Source: a virus. Taken from it: a DNA stretch of 64,000 nucleotides. Made by a program: the position numbers and the translations under genes. Numbering within the stretch: position 1 is the first letter of the stretch; every line of letters begins with the position of its first letter. The stretch lies in IMG/VR virus record IMGVR_UViG_3300011115_000717, positions 1-64,000 of that record; one strand, written 5' to 3'. Of the stretch, positions 26,204-34,240 are shown one piece after another. The notes beneath the pieces are model-generated. The model did not search any database. It saw only the letters and a list, made by a program, of their open reading frames with translations, and had not been told where the DNA came from.

Positions 26204-27184
26204 ATGAGCAAACAATCAAATAACGACTATTTAATGAGTATTATCAAGGAAAACGTAGGCGCACAACAAGACTTTACCTATGATGCAAATGGTAAAGGTG
26301 GCTATGCCTCAAACGGTGCTACTAGTTTTATTGCCCAACCTGTTGCCCCAATGGGGATTGCACAGATGAATCAGGCTTCCCGTAATCCAAAGGCACCTGT
26401 TGATAATGATCAATACGCAATGGAACAAGAAGAAGAAGACGAAGAAGAAATGCAAGAGGCAATTGATTTTGAGAATAGCCTCCGTTCACTTTTGGCCGAA
26501 GTAAATGTATCTGAAAATTTCTTCATCCAAGCCAAGACAATTTTTGAGTCAGCAGTTGACCAAAAGTTAAAGGCTATTGCTAATGAGATTGCACCAGCTC
26601 TTCAAGAAAACTTTGAATCTAAGCTTGGTGAAATCACCGTAAACCTTACCGAAAAAATTGATGACTATCTAGATTACGTAGTCGAAGAGTGGATGCAAGA
26701 TAACCAATTAGCAGTCGAAGGTGGTATCAAATCTACCTTGGCTGAGAACTTCATCTTGGGTCTCAAGAAACTCTTTGAAATGCATTACGTTGATGTTCCT
26801 GCCGAGAAGTACAATGTCATTGATGGTCTCTATGAGCAGACCTCACATCTTCAAGGCGACCTCAACCATGTTCTGAATGAGAACATTGCCCTCAAGAAAC
26901 AACTTCTTATCTCTGAATGCGCTGGTATCTTTGTAAATGAAACCAAGGATCTTGCTGACACTCAGATTGAAAAGCTTGCTTCACTCATTGAAAATATTGA
27001 GTTTAGCACCCTAGAAGAATACAAAACTAAACTTTCTACTCTCAAGGAACACTACCTTGGAAGCAGAGTTGCCATCCCAGAACAGTATGTTCCGGAAATG
27101 ACATTTAGCAAGGCTGCAAGTGTACCAACCACTCTAATCGAGAATTACACTCACACCTTAGACCGTTTGGCTAAGAAACTTTAA
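26204..27184 (+). CDS. gp22: prohead scaffold core protein gp22
   Basis: A 326-residue mostly helical protein (T4 gp22 is about 269), the main scaffold removed by gp21. It has an acidic segment (QEEEDEEEMQEAIDFEN near residues 75-91), then long amphipathic helices and a conserved-type end with LIENYTHTLDRLAKKL. The acidic, Gln-rich and helical make-up plus its place between gp21 and gp23 fit the scaffold role. It has its own late box and a good ribosome-binding site. Confidence 0.85.
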   Translation: MSKQSNNDYLMSIIKENVGAQQDFTYDANGKGGYASNGATSFIAQPVAPMGIAQMNQASRNPKAPVDNDQYAMEQEEEDEEEMQEAIDFENSLRSLLAEVNVSENFFIQAKTIFESAVDQKLKAIANEIAPALQENFESKLGEITVNLTEKIDDYLDYVVEEWMQDNQLAVEGGIKSTLAENFILGLKKLFEMHYVDVPAEKYNVIDGLYEQTSHLQGDLNHVLNENIALKKQLLISECAGIFVNETKDLADTQIEKLASLIENIEFSTLEEYKTKLSTLKEHYLGSRVAIPEQYVPEMTFSKAASVPTTLIENYTHTLDRLAKKL

Positions 27185-27189
27185 ATTTA

Positions 27190-27197
27190 CTAAATAA
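27190..27197 (+). promoter_or_regulatory. late-promoter box CTAAATAA before gp23
   Basis: Predicted start about 27203; a 22-base leader carries CAGGAG before ATG 27225. Confidence 0.65.
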
Positions 27198-27224
27198 TTT
27201 TAATCCACAGGAGATACTAATAAA

Positions 27225-28670
27225 ATGAGTTACCGAGATGAAACCCCGTATGATATTTTAACTGAAAAATGGAATCCCGTGCTTAAGCACGAGGCACTTC
27301 CTTCAATTGGCAATGAATGGAAAACTAAAGTTACTGCAGTTCTACTTGAGAATCAAGAGCAGAACATGCGTGACCAATATCTAACTGAAATATCAACAGG
27401 AAATGATATTGGTGGTGTAGTTTCTGCTACCGCCCAAGGTGGTGTCCGTGGCTACGATCCGATTCTTATCAGTCTTGTTCGTCGTGCTATGCCGAATTTG
27501 ATGGCATATGACATTTGCGGCGTACAACCGATGACCGCCCCAACTGGACTCATCTTTGCGATGCGTGCCAAGTACGGCGATAGTTCAAGTGTATCTACAA
27601 ACTTAAACAATGAAGCCCAATTCCAGGAACCAGATCCTCGTTTCTCTGGTATTTCTGGTCCGTCTGGTGGTTTCGTTGCACAGGGTGGTATTACTGGAAG
27701 TGGTGTTAACCCAACTGGTACTGCAGCTGGATCATATCCTACTGTTGGTAACTTTAATAATGCAAAAAATCAAGCTAACTTTGACTCAATGAGAGCAATG
27801 TTAACTTCATCTGGCGAAAATTTAGATTATGCTGCTTCAACTTCTGCAACAAATGTTATGAATAAGATGTCCTTTACGATTGACCGTGTTGCTGTAGCAG
27901 CAGGTAGCCGTGCACTGAGTGCAGGTTACACAGTCGAATTGGCACAAGATCTTAAGGCTGTTCACGGTCTTGACGCAGAAGCCGAACTCGCAAATCTTCT
28001 CAGCACTGAAATTCTTGCTGAAATTAATCGCGAAATCGTTCGTTCTATCTACTGGGTTGCAAAGCCTGGTACACAGCAATCTGATATTACTACTGTTGGT
28101 ACCTACAATCTGGATCTAGATTCAGATGGTCGTTGGTCTGCTGAACGTTTCCGTGGTCTGGTCTTCCAGATTGAACGTGAATGCAATGCCATCGCTAAGG
28201 AAACCCGTCGTGGTAAGGGTAACTTCGTCATCGTATCTTCCGATGTCGCAAGTGCACTCGCTATGTCAGGCTTCTTGAATCTCTCACCAGCCATCAATAC
28301 CCAACTCGCAGTTGATGATACCGGCAGCACTTTTGCTGGTCTACTCAATGGTAAGCTGAAAGTCTACATTGATCCGTATTCACAGCTTGGTGTTAACTTC
28401 TTCTGCGTTGGTTATAAGGGTGAGTCTCCGTATGATGCAGGTGTATTCTACTGCCCATACGTTCCACTCCAAATGATGAGAGCTATTGATCCGGGTACCT
28501 TCCAACCTCGTATCGCGTTTAAGACACGTTACGGTATGGTTGCTAACCCATACGTTCTCAAGGGAGACGGTACACCATATGGTTCAGATTTTAGCAATCA
28601 AAATGGTGCTAATCAGTACTACCGCCTCACTCGCGTCACTGGTCTGCATGGTAACACCTACGGTACTTAA
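27225..28670 (+). CDS. gp23: major capsid protein gp23
   Basis: A 481-residue HK97-fold capsid protein (T4 gp23 is 521). Characteristic stretches include GVRGYDPILISLVRRAMPNL near residues 73-92, TAPTGLIFAMRAKYGD near residues 104-119, and SPAINTQLAVDDTGSTFAGLLNG near residues 350-372. A candidate protease site is Leu53-Thr54-Glu55, near where T4 gp23 is cut (after residue 65). The gene has a late box, a strong ribosome-binding site and GC-richer codons than neighbours, consistent with high output. A bidirectional terminator follows. Confidence 0.95.
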   Translation: MSYRDETPYDILTEKWNPVLKHEALPSIGNEWKTKVTAVLLENQEQNMRDQYLTEISTGNDIGGVVSATAQGGVRGYDPILISLVRRAMPNLMAYDICGVQPMTAPTGLIFAMRAKYGDSSSVSTNLNNEAQFQEPDPRFSGISGPSGGFVAQGGITGSGVNPTGTAAGSYPTVGNFNNAKNQANFDSMRAMLTSSGENLDYAASTSATNVMNKMSFTIDRVAVAAGSRALSAGYTVELAQDLKAVHGLDAEAELANLLSTEILAEINREIVRSIYWVAKPGTQQSDITTVGTYNLDLDSDGRWSAERFRGLVFQIERECNAIAKETRRGKGNFVIVSSDVASALAMSGFLNLSPAINTQLAVDDTGSTFAGLLNGKLKVYIDPYSQLGVNFFCVGYKGESPYDAGVFYCPYVPLQMMRAIDPGTFQPRIAFKTRYGMVANPYVLKGDGTPYGSDFSNQNGANQYYRLTRVTGLHGNTYGT

Positions 28671-28693
28671 TACGTAGGATAGAGTTTATAAAC

Positions 28694-28726
28694 AAAAACC
28701 CTCGGGCTAAACACCCGAGGGTTTTT
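28694..28726. terminator. bidirectional terminator between gp23 and the minus-strand genes
   Basis: AAAAACCCTCGGG (28694-28706), loop CTAAACA, CCCGAGGGTTTTT (28714-28726). The arms are fully complementary and include the A and T tracts, so transcripts from both sides end here. Confidence 0.92.
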
Positions 28727-28751
28727 CATTGGTTTATATGTTTTTTAAAAA

Positions 28752-29231
28752 TTAATCAAAATCGTAATATGAATAGGTAAATGTAACTCTTGCTTTCATT
28801 GGTGTACTGTCACCAAGATCAGACCTAAAAGTAAGCGCACTTAAAGCAGTTGGAATTACATAATGAAACACTGCAGTTTTGTTGATTGGATAATAATTAG
28901 ATCCAAGAACTTGTAAATATGCAGTGGTTGCCCATGTTCTATACATTTCATTGTCTTTATCGTTAGAAATATTACCGATAGATGACATCCAATCATATAT
29001 GCTTTTCCAGTTTTCGATATTTTCATCTACAATAAATTCGAGAGCAAGTGCTTCAAATGTAAATGTATTTGTAGCAACCGGAATCTGTACACCAAGAGTA
29101 GTAGGCTGTGGGCTTACACTTAATTGAATACCAGGTAACGAAACTGTTTGACCAAACAATTCAAGTTTACTGTCTCCTCGGTCTATAATAAATTTATAAC
29201 AATTTGATAATAATGGATTGATGTTTGTCAT
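28752..29231 (-). CDS. tail-tube-fold protein (gp19 family, minor)
   Basis: A 159-residue minus-strand protein with gp19-family landmarks: NCYKFIIDRG near the start, LFGQTVSLPGIQL, and a final strand RVTFTYSYYDFD like the tube proteins. It overlaps the LSm-like gene upstream by four bases. Its distance from the main tube genes and its strand suggest a specialised ring, a tube terminator, or an independent structural role. It is the fourth tube-fold gene in the window (with 6564, 21516 and 22091). Confidence 0.6.
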   Translation of the reverse strand: MTNINPLLSNCYKFIIDRGDSKLELFGQTVSLPGIQLSVSPQPTTLGVQIPVATNTFTFEALALEFIVDENIENWKSIYDWMSSIGNISNDKDNEMYRTWATTAYLQVLGSNYYPINKTAVFHYVIPTALSALTFRSDLGDSTPMKARVTFTYSYYDFD

Positions 29232-29866
29232 AGTAAATAATCTTCTGGATTATCAGACCAACTCTGTGGATCTGATGCTTCGTTGTCGGGAATATAAGGT
29301 AGTTTTAACTCTTCCTTTTTGTATTTTCTTTTCTTTCTATTTTCATTAATTGCCTTTTCCCATTCAGCATTTAATGAGTCAAATAATTCTTCGGATGGTT
29401 CTTCTCTATCTTCTTCTTCATCAATTTCTGAATCCTGAAGATGTTCTTCATAAATTTCTTGTACAAAATCAATAAATTGTGGATCGGAGAACAATGCCCA
29501 TGCAACATCCATGTTATCGTGATCTGATTCTATTTCTGCTAATATAACATCATCCTTTAAACCATTCATGAATTCCAAATACGAATTGTACATATTGAGA
29601 ATATCATCAGATGGTTCTGCCAGATAGATAACATGTTTCATTAAAATAGTAATCGAAGTTTCTTTAATATTAGCCAAATAAGAAGTCACACGCAAACATT
29701 CAATTACCTCACCATCTGGAGTTGATGTTGTATAAAAGACAATCTTAGCCGGGTTTGAGAGAACGACTTCGTCTGGTGATTCATCCACCATTGATATTAA
29801 CTCTTCACCACTAGAGAGTTTAATAACTTTTATAGACGATGAAGCTTTGGGATCTGTTTCTACCAT
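29228..29866 (-). CDS. LSm-like protein with acidic C-terminal extension
   Basis: A 212-residue protein. Residues 10-100 carry the same small Sm-like pattern as the 888 gene: IKVIKLSSGEELIS, a Val-rich strand, SNPAKIVFY and a late helix with MYNSYLEFM. The C-terminal 90 residues are acidic then basic (SEIDEEEDREEPSEE, ENRKKRKYKKEELK), perhaps a protein-binding tail. It starts at ATG 29866 behind GGAGG, under a minus-strand GATAAATA box. Function unknown beyond the fold guess. Confidence 0.58.
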   Translation of the reverse strand: MVETDPKASSSIKVIKLSSGEELISMVDESPDEVVLSNPAKIVFYTTSTPDGEVIECLRVTSYLANIKETSITILMKHVIYLAEPSDDILNMYNSYLEFMNGLKDDVILAEIESDHDNMDVAWALFSDPQFIDFVQEIYEEHLQDSEIDEEEDREEPSEELFDSLNAEWEKAINENRKKRKYKKEELKLPYIPDNEASDPQSWSDNPEDYLL

Positions 29867-29882
29867 GCTTCCTCCTCAATAC

Positions 29883-29890
29883 TATTTATC
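29883..29890 (-). promoter_or_regulatory. late-promoter box GATAAATA (minus strand)
   Basis: Reads GATAAATA on the minus strand; predicted start about 29877, then a GAGGAGG ribosome-binding site before ATG 29866. Confidence 0.55.
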
Positions 29891-29901
29891 CAAAACAAGT
29901 T

Positions 29902-31398
29902 TTATATTTTGATCTTAAAAACTTTATGATCAAACTTTTCTTTTTTGTATATTTTAATACGTTGTTCAAAATGTTTCAGCACATGATTTTTATAACTTTT
30001 CCATGACATATCATCAACGATATCAAACACCTTTAGTGTTTGTTTAATTGCAGACGTTCTTAATCCACGCCCAATGCTCTGTAATAAGCGTATTACTGAT
30101 TTTGTCGGTGATGCAAAGATAATATTGTCGAGATGTACAATATTAATACCTGTGCTGGTAGTACCAAAAGAGGCAACAAGAATGGCATTTTTTTCTTTGT
30201 CGATTATCTTTCGAATAAATTCTCTATTTTCTGCATCAACTTTACCTGAAATGAAGTATACTTTCTTTTCTGGATATTGTTTTTGAATCAACTCATAAAG
30301 TGGTTTACCATGCTTTTCAACATAGTTAAAAAGAACCAATGTATTACCTTGGGTTTCACCACACAATTTTACAATAAAATCATTGCGTTTTGAATTTTCA
30401 ACCAAATAAGCCATTTCGTCTTGATATTTTAATTTTTTGACTCTATGCCTAGTTTGCTCATCATAATCCAAAACAATACAGTCTATCCCAAGCTTTGCCA
30501 GTACTCCTTTACTGATCAGCCCCCTTGTTGTTATAAACTGTACAGATGGCCCTAGCGTGCCCTCTATTGAGAGTTTATGCGCCAAGGTCTGATCCAGCGT
30601 ACCTGTAGTCCCGAGCCTAAACCAAGCCTTTGTCAGTTTTTTACCAATATTGACCAAAGAGTCTGCTTTTACAAGATGACACTCATCAAAAATTACAGCC
30701 TCGAACTGATCAAACCATTCTTTAGGAAGTTTGTACACAGACTGCCACGTAGATACGACAACTGGCTTATCTGTTAATTTTTCCTTGCCAGCACTGATTT
30801 TATGTACAAATTTTGTTACAGACCAAGATTTATCATTTTTTGAATAATCAAAGAAGTCTGCTTCCATCTGCTGAACTAACCCAACAGTGGGGACTAATAA
30901 TAGAATTTTCTTGGGAGCCTTTAGGCAGTACCGTAATAAGTATCGAATTATTAGATAAATTATAAGCGACTTACCACTACCCGTTGGTGATACTACAACA
31001 GATCGGGCATGTGTTAATGCGTGTAAGACAGCATTTTTTTGATGTGGATGTGGGATTACAGGTTCTTTTTTAACAGTGACATTTAAAGTTTTATAAAATT
31101 CATCAAATGATTCAGAATTTATGTCAATTGGATCTACAGTTTTATCATCAAAAATAACATTGTAATGTCGTTCATCACAGAATCGTTTAAGATATGACTT
31201 GAGTCCGCATGGAAGTGTAGAACTATTAATCTCATATAATTTAATTTTTCCATCCCATATACGAGATTTGTATAAGGGCATGTATTCTGCACCTGGAACC
31301 TTAAATGAAAAATAAGAACGAAGTTCTCTTTTTACAGAATCTTCGCAATCAATTTTATATTTTGTATGGTCTTCTGCTGATGCAATGATATTATACAC
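29902..31398 (-). CDS. uvsW: UvsW-type recombination helicase
   Basis: A 498-residue superfamily 2 helicase (T4 UvsW is about 503), which unwinds R-loops and branched DNA and moves replication to the recombination-dependent mode. Walker A is VSPTGSGKSLI near residue 137, the DEAH-type box is IFDECHLV near residue 235, and the helicase C-terminal motif VI is LLQSIGRGLR near residue 441. The minus-strand CATAAATA box just upstream predicts a start one base before ATG 31398. T4 uvsW is a late gene, which fits. Follows uvsY. Confidence 0.92.
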   Translation of the reverse strand: MYNIIASAEDHTKYKIDCEDSVKRELRSYFSFKVPGAEYMPLYKSRIWDGKIKLYEINSSTLPCGLKSYLKRFCDERHYNVIFDDKTVDPIDINSESFDEFYKTLNVTVKKEPVIPHPHQKNAVLHALTHARSVVVSPTGSGKSLIIYLIIRYLLRYCLKAPKKILLLVPTVGLVQQMEADFFDYSKNDKSWSVTKFVHKISAGKEKLTDKPVVVSTWQSVYKLPKEWFDQFEAVIFDECHLVKADSLVNIGKKLTKAWFRLGTTGTLDQTLAHKLSIEGTLGPSVQFITTRGLISKGVLAKLGIDCIVLDYDEQTRHRVKKLKYQDEMAYLVENSKRNDFIVKLCGETQGNTLVLFNYVEKHGKPLYELIQKQYPEKKVYFISGKVDAENREFIRKIIDKEKNAILVASFGTTSTGINIVHLDNIIFASPTKSVIRLLQSIGRGLRTSAIKQTLKVFDIVDDMSWKSYKNHVLKHFEQRIKIYKKEKFDHKVFKIKI

Positions 31399-31404
31399 TG
31401 CAAT

Positions 31405-31412
31405 TATTTATG
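31405..31412 (-). promoter_or_regulatory. late-promoter box CATAAATA for uvsW
   Basis: Minus-strand CATAAATA with predicted start 31399, one base before the uvsW ATG; no ribosome-binding site. Confidence 0.6.
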
Positions 31413-31415
31413 CCA

Positions 31416-31853
31416 TCATGAGATACCGTTAACAAGCTTATTCCAATCAATCGCAGACTTAATAGAGAAATTTCTATTAGTTAAAACCTTTAAAAAATCT
31501 TCTACCATTTTAACTTTAATTTCAAGAATATTTAAATCGGTTACAATTTTTAATAAGATAGGATCTGCTTCTAAAAATTTATCTAGATCAGTTTTTAATA
31601 ATTTCATTTGAAATGGATCTTCACCCCATTCTATCAACTCATCTTGAGTTGCGTGACCAGTGTAAATCTTCCATTTTCTCAATCGCATGATTAAAAATGC
31701 ATTATTTAATTTTTGTAATTCTATCTTAAGGTCTGCGTGTATATTTAAGTACTTACCATGTATAGCAGGAGTTCTTATAGCTTCTTTACCTAACTCTGTA
31801 GAGTCTATTAAAGAATCTTTTTTAATGTTATCTTTAAGGGTTTCTAAATTCAT
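31416..31853 (-). CDS. uvsY: recombination mediator UvsY
   Basis: A 145-residue protein (T4 UvsY is 137) that loads UvsX recombinase on gp32-covered single-stranded DNA. Matching pattern: SLIDSTELGKEAIRTPAIHGKYLNIH near residues 14-39, LRKWKIYTGHATQDE near residues 58-72, FQMKLLKTDLDKFLEADP, and a closing AIDWNKLVNGIS. It starts at ATG 31853, leaderless under a sigma70-like promoter, and runs into uvsW. UvsX is not in the window. Confidence 0.87.
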   Translation of the reverse strand: MNLETLKDNIKKDSLIDSTELGKEAIRTPAIHGKYLNIHADLKIELQKLNNAFLIMRLRKWKIYTGHATQDELIEWGEDPFQMKLLKTDLDKFLEADPILLKIVTDLNILEIKVKMVEDFLKVLTNRNFSIKSAIDWNKLVNGIS

Positions 31854-31862
31854 TATAAGTAT

Positions 31863-31891
31863 ACTATAGAGTATCCTTTAAGAAAAGTCAA
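31863..31891 (-). promoter_or_regulatory. sigma70-type promoter of uvsY (minus strand)
   Basis: Minus strand: TTGACT (31891-31886), 17 bases, TATAGT (31868-31863). The predicted start is two to three bases before ATG 31853. Confidence 0.7.
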
Positions 31892-31903
31892 GATATATCT
31901 TGA
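31888..31903. promoter_or_regulatory. 16-bp palindrome joining two divergent -35 elements
   Basis: TCAAGATATATCTTGA is a perfect inverted repeat. Its two ends form the TTGA part of the minus-strand and plus-strand -35 hexamers, so a bound dimer could control both promoters. It may also be chance in AT-rich DNA. Confidence 0.5.
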
Positions 31904-31928
31904 TTATTTATTAAAAATATGTTATAAT
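31900..31928 (+). promoter_or_regulatory. sigma70-type promoter of the sugar cluster
   Basis: TTGATT (31900-31905), 17 bases, TATAAT (31923-31928); predicted start near 31935. GTATCCTTTAA occurs at 31871-31881 and again at 31940-31950. Confidence 0.72.
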
Positions 31929-31962
31929 ATTGTTTATAAGTATCCTTTAAATTAAATTGAAT

Positions 31963-32640
31963 ATGATTATAGATCTAAGACAAATACCTACCGTATGGAT
32001 TAATCTTGATAGTGCTACTGGCAACGCATCAATCATGAACGAAAGATTTCGTGAGCACAGATTTTCCAACACCCATCGCAAATCAGCCTTACAAATAGCC
32101 CCACCACACGGGACACCAGATACAATCAAACATTATGTTGGTTGCGCTCAATCACATATTGATATTTTAGAGGATATGCGATATGATTGTCCTCTTCTAA
32201 TTTTAGAAGACGATGCTGAATTTACACCAGATTTTCATCCTCAAATCGAAGTAAAAGATGATACGGATGCTGTGTATCTTGGAGTTTCTTCTGGTAACCA
32301 ACATTATATTACTAAACGTATAGATAAACATTATATGCGTATTGGTAAAATTTTAGCAACACACGCAATTTTATATCTGAATAAAGATTATAGAAAAACT
32401 GTTGCTGACATAGCTAAAATTTTTGCTTATAGATTAAAGATTCCATTTGATAATGGATGTGCATTAGTACAAGAAAGATTTAATGTTATTACTCCAAATA
32501 AACCTTTTTTTGTTCAAGCTAATGCAAGACAAAGTGCTAATCAATGGGAAGTAGTAACCTCTAAACCATTGGTAGACAAGAATAGCGAGTTTCCTATTCG
32601 AGACCAAAATGTTAAATTAGAAATACAGGTGCCAGCATGA
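31963..32640 (+). CDS. glycosyltransferase family 25-like protein
   Basis: A 225-residue protein from ATG 31963 (a TTG six bases earlier is less likely). The central pattern VGCAQSHIDILEDM followed by LLILEDDAEF near residues 80-90 matches the GT25 (LPS galactosyltransferase type) signature, in which SH and an EDDA metal-binding motif are conserved. It transfers a sugar to a surface glycan in known family members. First gene of the sugar cluster; overlaps the next by four bases. No ribosome-binding site is evident in its short leader. Confidence 0.7.
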   Translation: MIIDLRQIPTVWINLDSATGNASIMNERFREHRFSNTHRKSALQIAPPHGTPDTIKHYVGCAQSHIDILEDMRYDCPLLILEDDAEFTPDFHPQIEVKDDTDAVYLGVSSGNQHYITKRIDKHYMRIGKILATHAILYLNKDYRKTVADIAKIFAYRLKIPFDNGCALVQERFNVITPNKPFFVQANARQSANQWEVVTSKPLVDKNSEFPIRDQNVKLEIQVPA

Positions 32641-33425
32641 TATCATGTCAAACTATAGGAACTAATGGTAGATTTGGTAACCAAATGTTTCAATATGCTA
32701 CTCTTTATGCTTTAGGTAAAGAATTAAATTATAAGATTGGTGTACCATATAAACAACGTAGTCCAAACGATAAATTAGATTTTTGTTTGTCAGATGCGTT
32801 TGACCTGTCGGCATCAGATTCATCTCAAAATTTTATGAGTTCTATGTATATAGAACCTCACTTTAATTATGATGCAAATATCCATAATATTCCAGACAAT
32901 TGTGATATTAGAGGCTATTTTCAAACAGAAAAATATTTTAAAAAGTATAAAAAAGATTTAATTAATAAAGAATTTAAATTTAAACAATCTATAGAAACTC
33001 AAGCAAATGAATTATTTGCAGGAAAAAATTCTGAATTAGTTTCTTTGCATATGCGATTAGGTGATTATTTAAATGTACCAGAATGTCACCCCGTATGTTC
33101 TATTGAATATTACAAAGAATCTCTTAAATTAATACCTGCTGATGTACAAATAATATTGTTCAGTGATGATTACGGTGTTGCAAATAATATTATTAAACAT
33201 TTAGGTAGACATGTAATGATGTATGGCAGCAATGATAAATTTTTAGATATGTGTTTAATGACAAAATGTGAATATCATATTATTGCAAACAGTTCATTTA
33301 GTTGGTGGGGATCTTGGTTATCGAATAGTAAAAAAACCATTGCACCAAAACAATGGTTTGGCTCTTCACCAAATATGCCAAAAAATTGGGATAGTATTTA
33401 TTCTGACGGCTGGGATATTGTATGA
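32637..33425 (+). CDS. alpha-1,2-fucosyltransferase-like (GT11)
   Basis: A 262-residue protein with the GT11 pattern: GRFGNQMFQYATLYALGKEL at residues 10-29, HMRLGDYL (the HxRxGDY nucleotide-sugar site) near residue 138, and ANSSFSWWGSWL near residue 218. The family transfers fucose or a related 6-deoxyhexose from a GDP-sugar. It overlaps both neighbours by four bases. With the GDP-mannose dehydratase at the end of this cluster it fits a GDP-deoxyhexose pathway. Complete, AT-rich coding. Confidence 0.82.
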   Translation: MISCQTIGTNGRFGNQMFQYATLYALGKELNYKIGVPYKQRSPNDKLDFCLSDAFDLSASDSSQNFMSSMYIEPHFNYDANIHNIPDNCDIRGYFQTEKYFKKYKKDLINKEFKFKQSIETQANELFAGKNSELVSLHMRLGDYLNVPECHPVCSIEYYKESLKLIPADVQIILFSDDYGVANNIIKHLGRHVMMYGSNDKFLDMCLMTKCEYHIIANSSFSWWGSWLSNSKKTIAPKQWFGSSPNMPKNWDSIYSDGWDIV

Positions 33426-34219
33426 AAAATTATTCAGATATTACTTTTATAATACCATTGCGATGTGAATCTAAGTCTCGTTTATTAAATTTAGATATTA
33501 TACTTCATTGGATTAAATCTAAATTTAATTCTCCTGTTATTGTAAAAGAAAATAATACTGACCCTATTGGTCAAAATATTTGTTCTAAGTATGATAATGT
33601 ACAATATATATTTGAAAAATCTGACAATACTATTTTTCATCGTACTAAATTATTAAATGATATGATCCTAGAATGTAAAACAAAATATATTTCTAATTTT
33701 GATTGTGATGTAATATTACCAGTAGAAAATTTAAATTTGGCTTTACAGTTATTAAAACACAAATACGATTTTGTATACCCATATACTTATGGTCATGGAT
33801 TTCAAAAAAGAATACATCATTCAAATTGGGAAAAATTTAAAAAATCTTTAAATTTAGATGATTTAAATACAGATTTATGGATAGCTGGGGTCGGACATTG
33901 TTTTATTGCAAAAACTGATAGTTACATTAAAGCATATGGAGAAAATGAAAATTTTATAGGATGGGGACCAGAAGATTTGGAACGATTTAAAAGATTTAAA
34001 AAATTAAATTTTAATACAACACATCTTCCTAATAGTTATTTTATATATCATATTGAACATCTAAGAACACAAAATTCTTGTAATTTGCATTCTGATTTTG
34101 ACAATAATAATAAATTAGAAAAAAAATTAAATTTAATGGATAAAGAAAATATAATTAACTATTATAAAAATTTAGATTATGTTAAAAATCGAAAATTTAA
34201 TAGTGAAATTTCTGTGTAA
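33422..34219 (+). CDS. GT-A fold glycosyltransferase
   Basis: A 265-residue protein. ITFIIPLRCESKSRLLNLDI at residues 7-26 starts a Rossmann-like domain, NFDCDVILP near residues 93-101 holds the DxD metal motif, and GWGPEDLERFKRFKKL near residues 180-195 resembles the C-terminal family 7 motif (GWGxEDxD). Transferred sugar and acceptor unknown. Start at ATG 33422 overlaps the previous stop by four bases; 21 bases separate it from the next gene. Confidence 0.68.
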   Translation: MKNYSDITFIIPLRCESKSRLLNLDIILHWIKSKFNSPVIVKENNTDPIGQNICSKYDNVQYIFEKSDNTIFHRTKLLNDMILECKTKYISNFDCDVILPVENLNLALQLLKHKYDFVYPYTYGHGFQKRIHHSNWEKFKKSLNLDDLNTDLWIAGVGHCFIAKTDSYIKAYGENENFIGWGPEDLERFKRFKKLNFNTTHLPNSYFIYHIEHLRTQNSCNLHSDFDNNNKLEKKLNLMDKENIINYYKNLDYVKNRKFNSEISV

Positions 34220-34240
34220 TATTTATTATATTATATAAAA

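Noticed and set aside
31957-31962. TTG start of the GT25 gene
   Set aside because: An ATG two codons later is more likely, and the two extra codons add nothing to the family match.
31854-31962. Attachment site or origin at the divergent region
   Set aside because: The palindrome and AT-richness are explained by two opposed promoters; there are no iterons, DnaA-type boxes or integrase gene.
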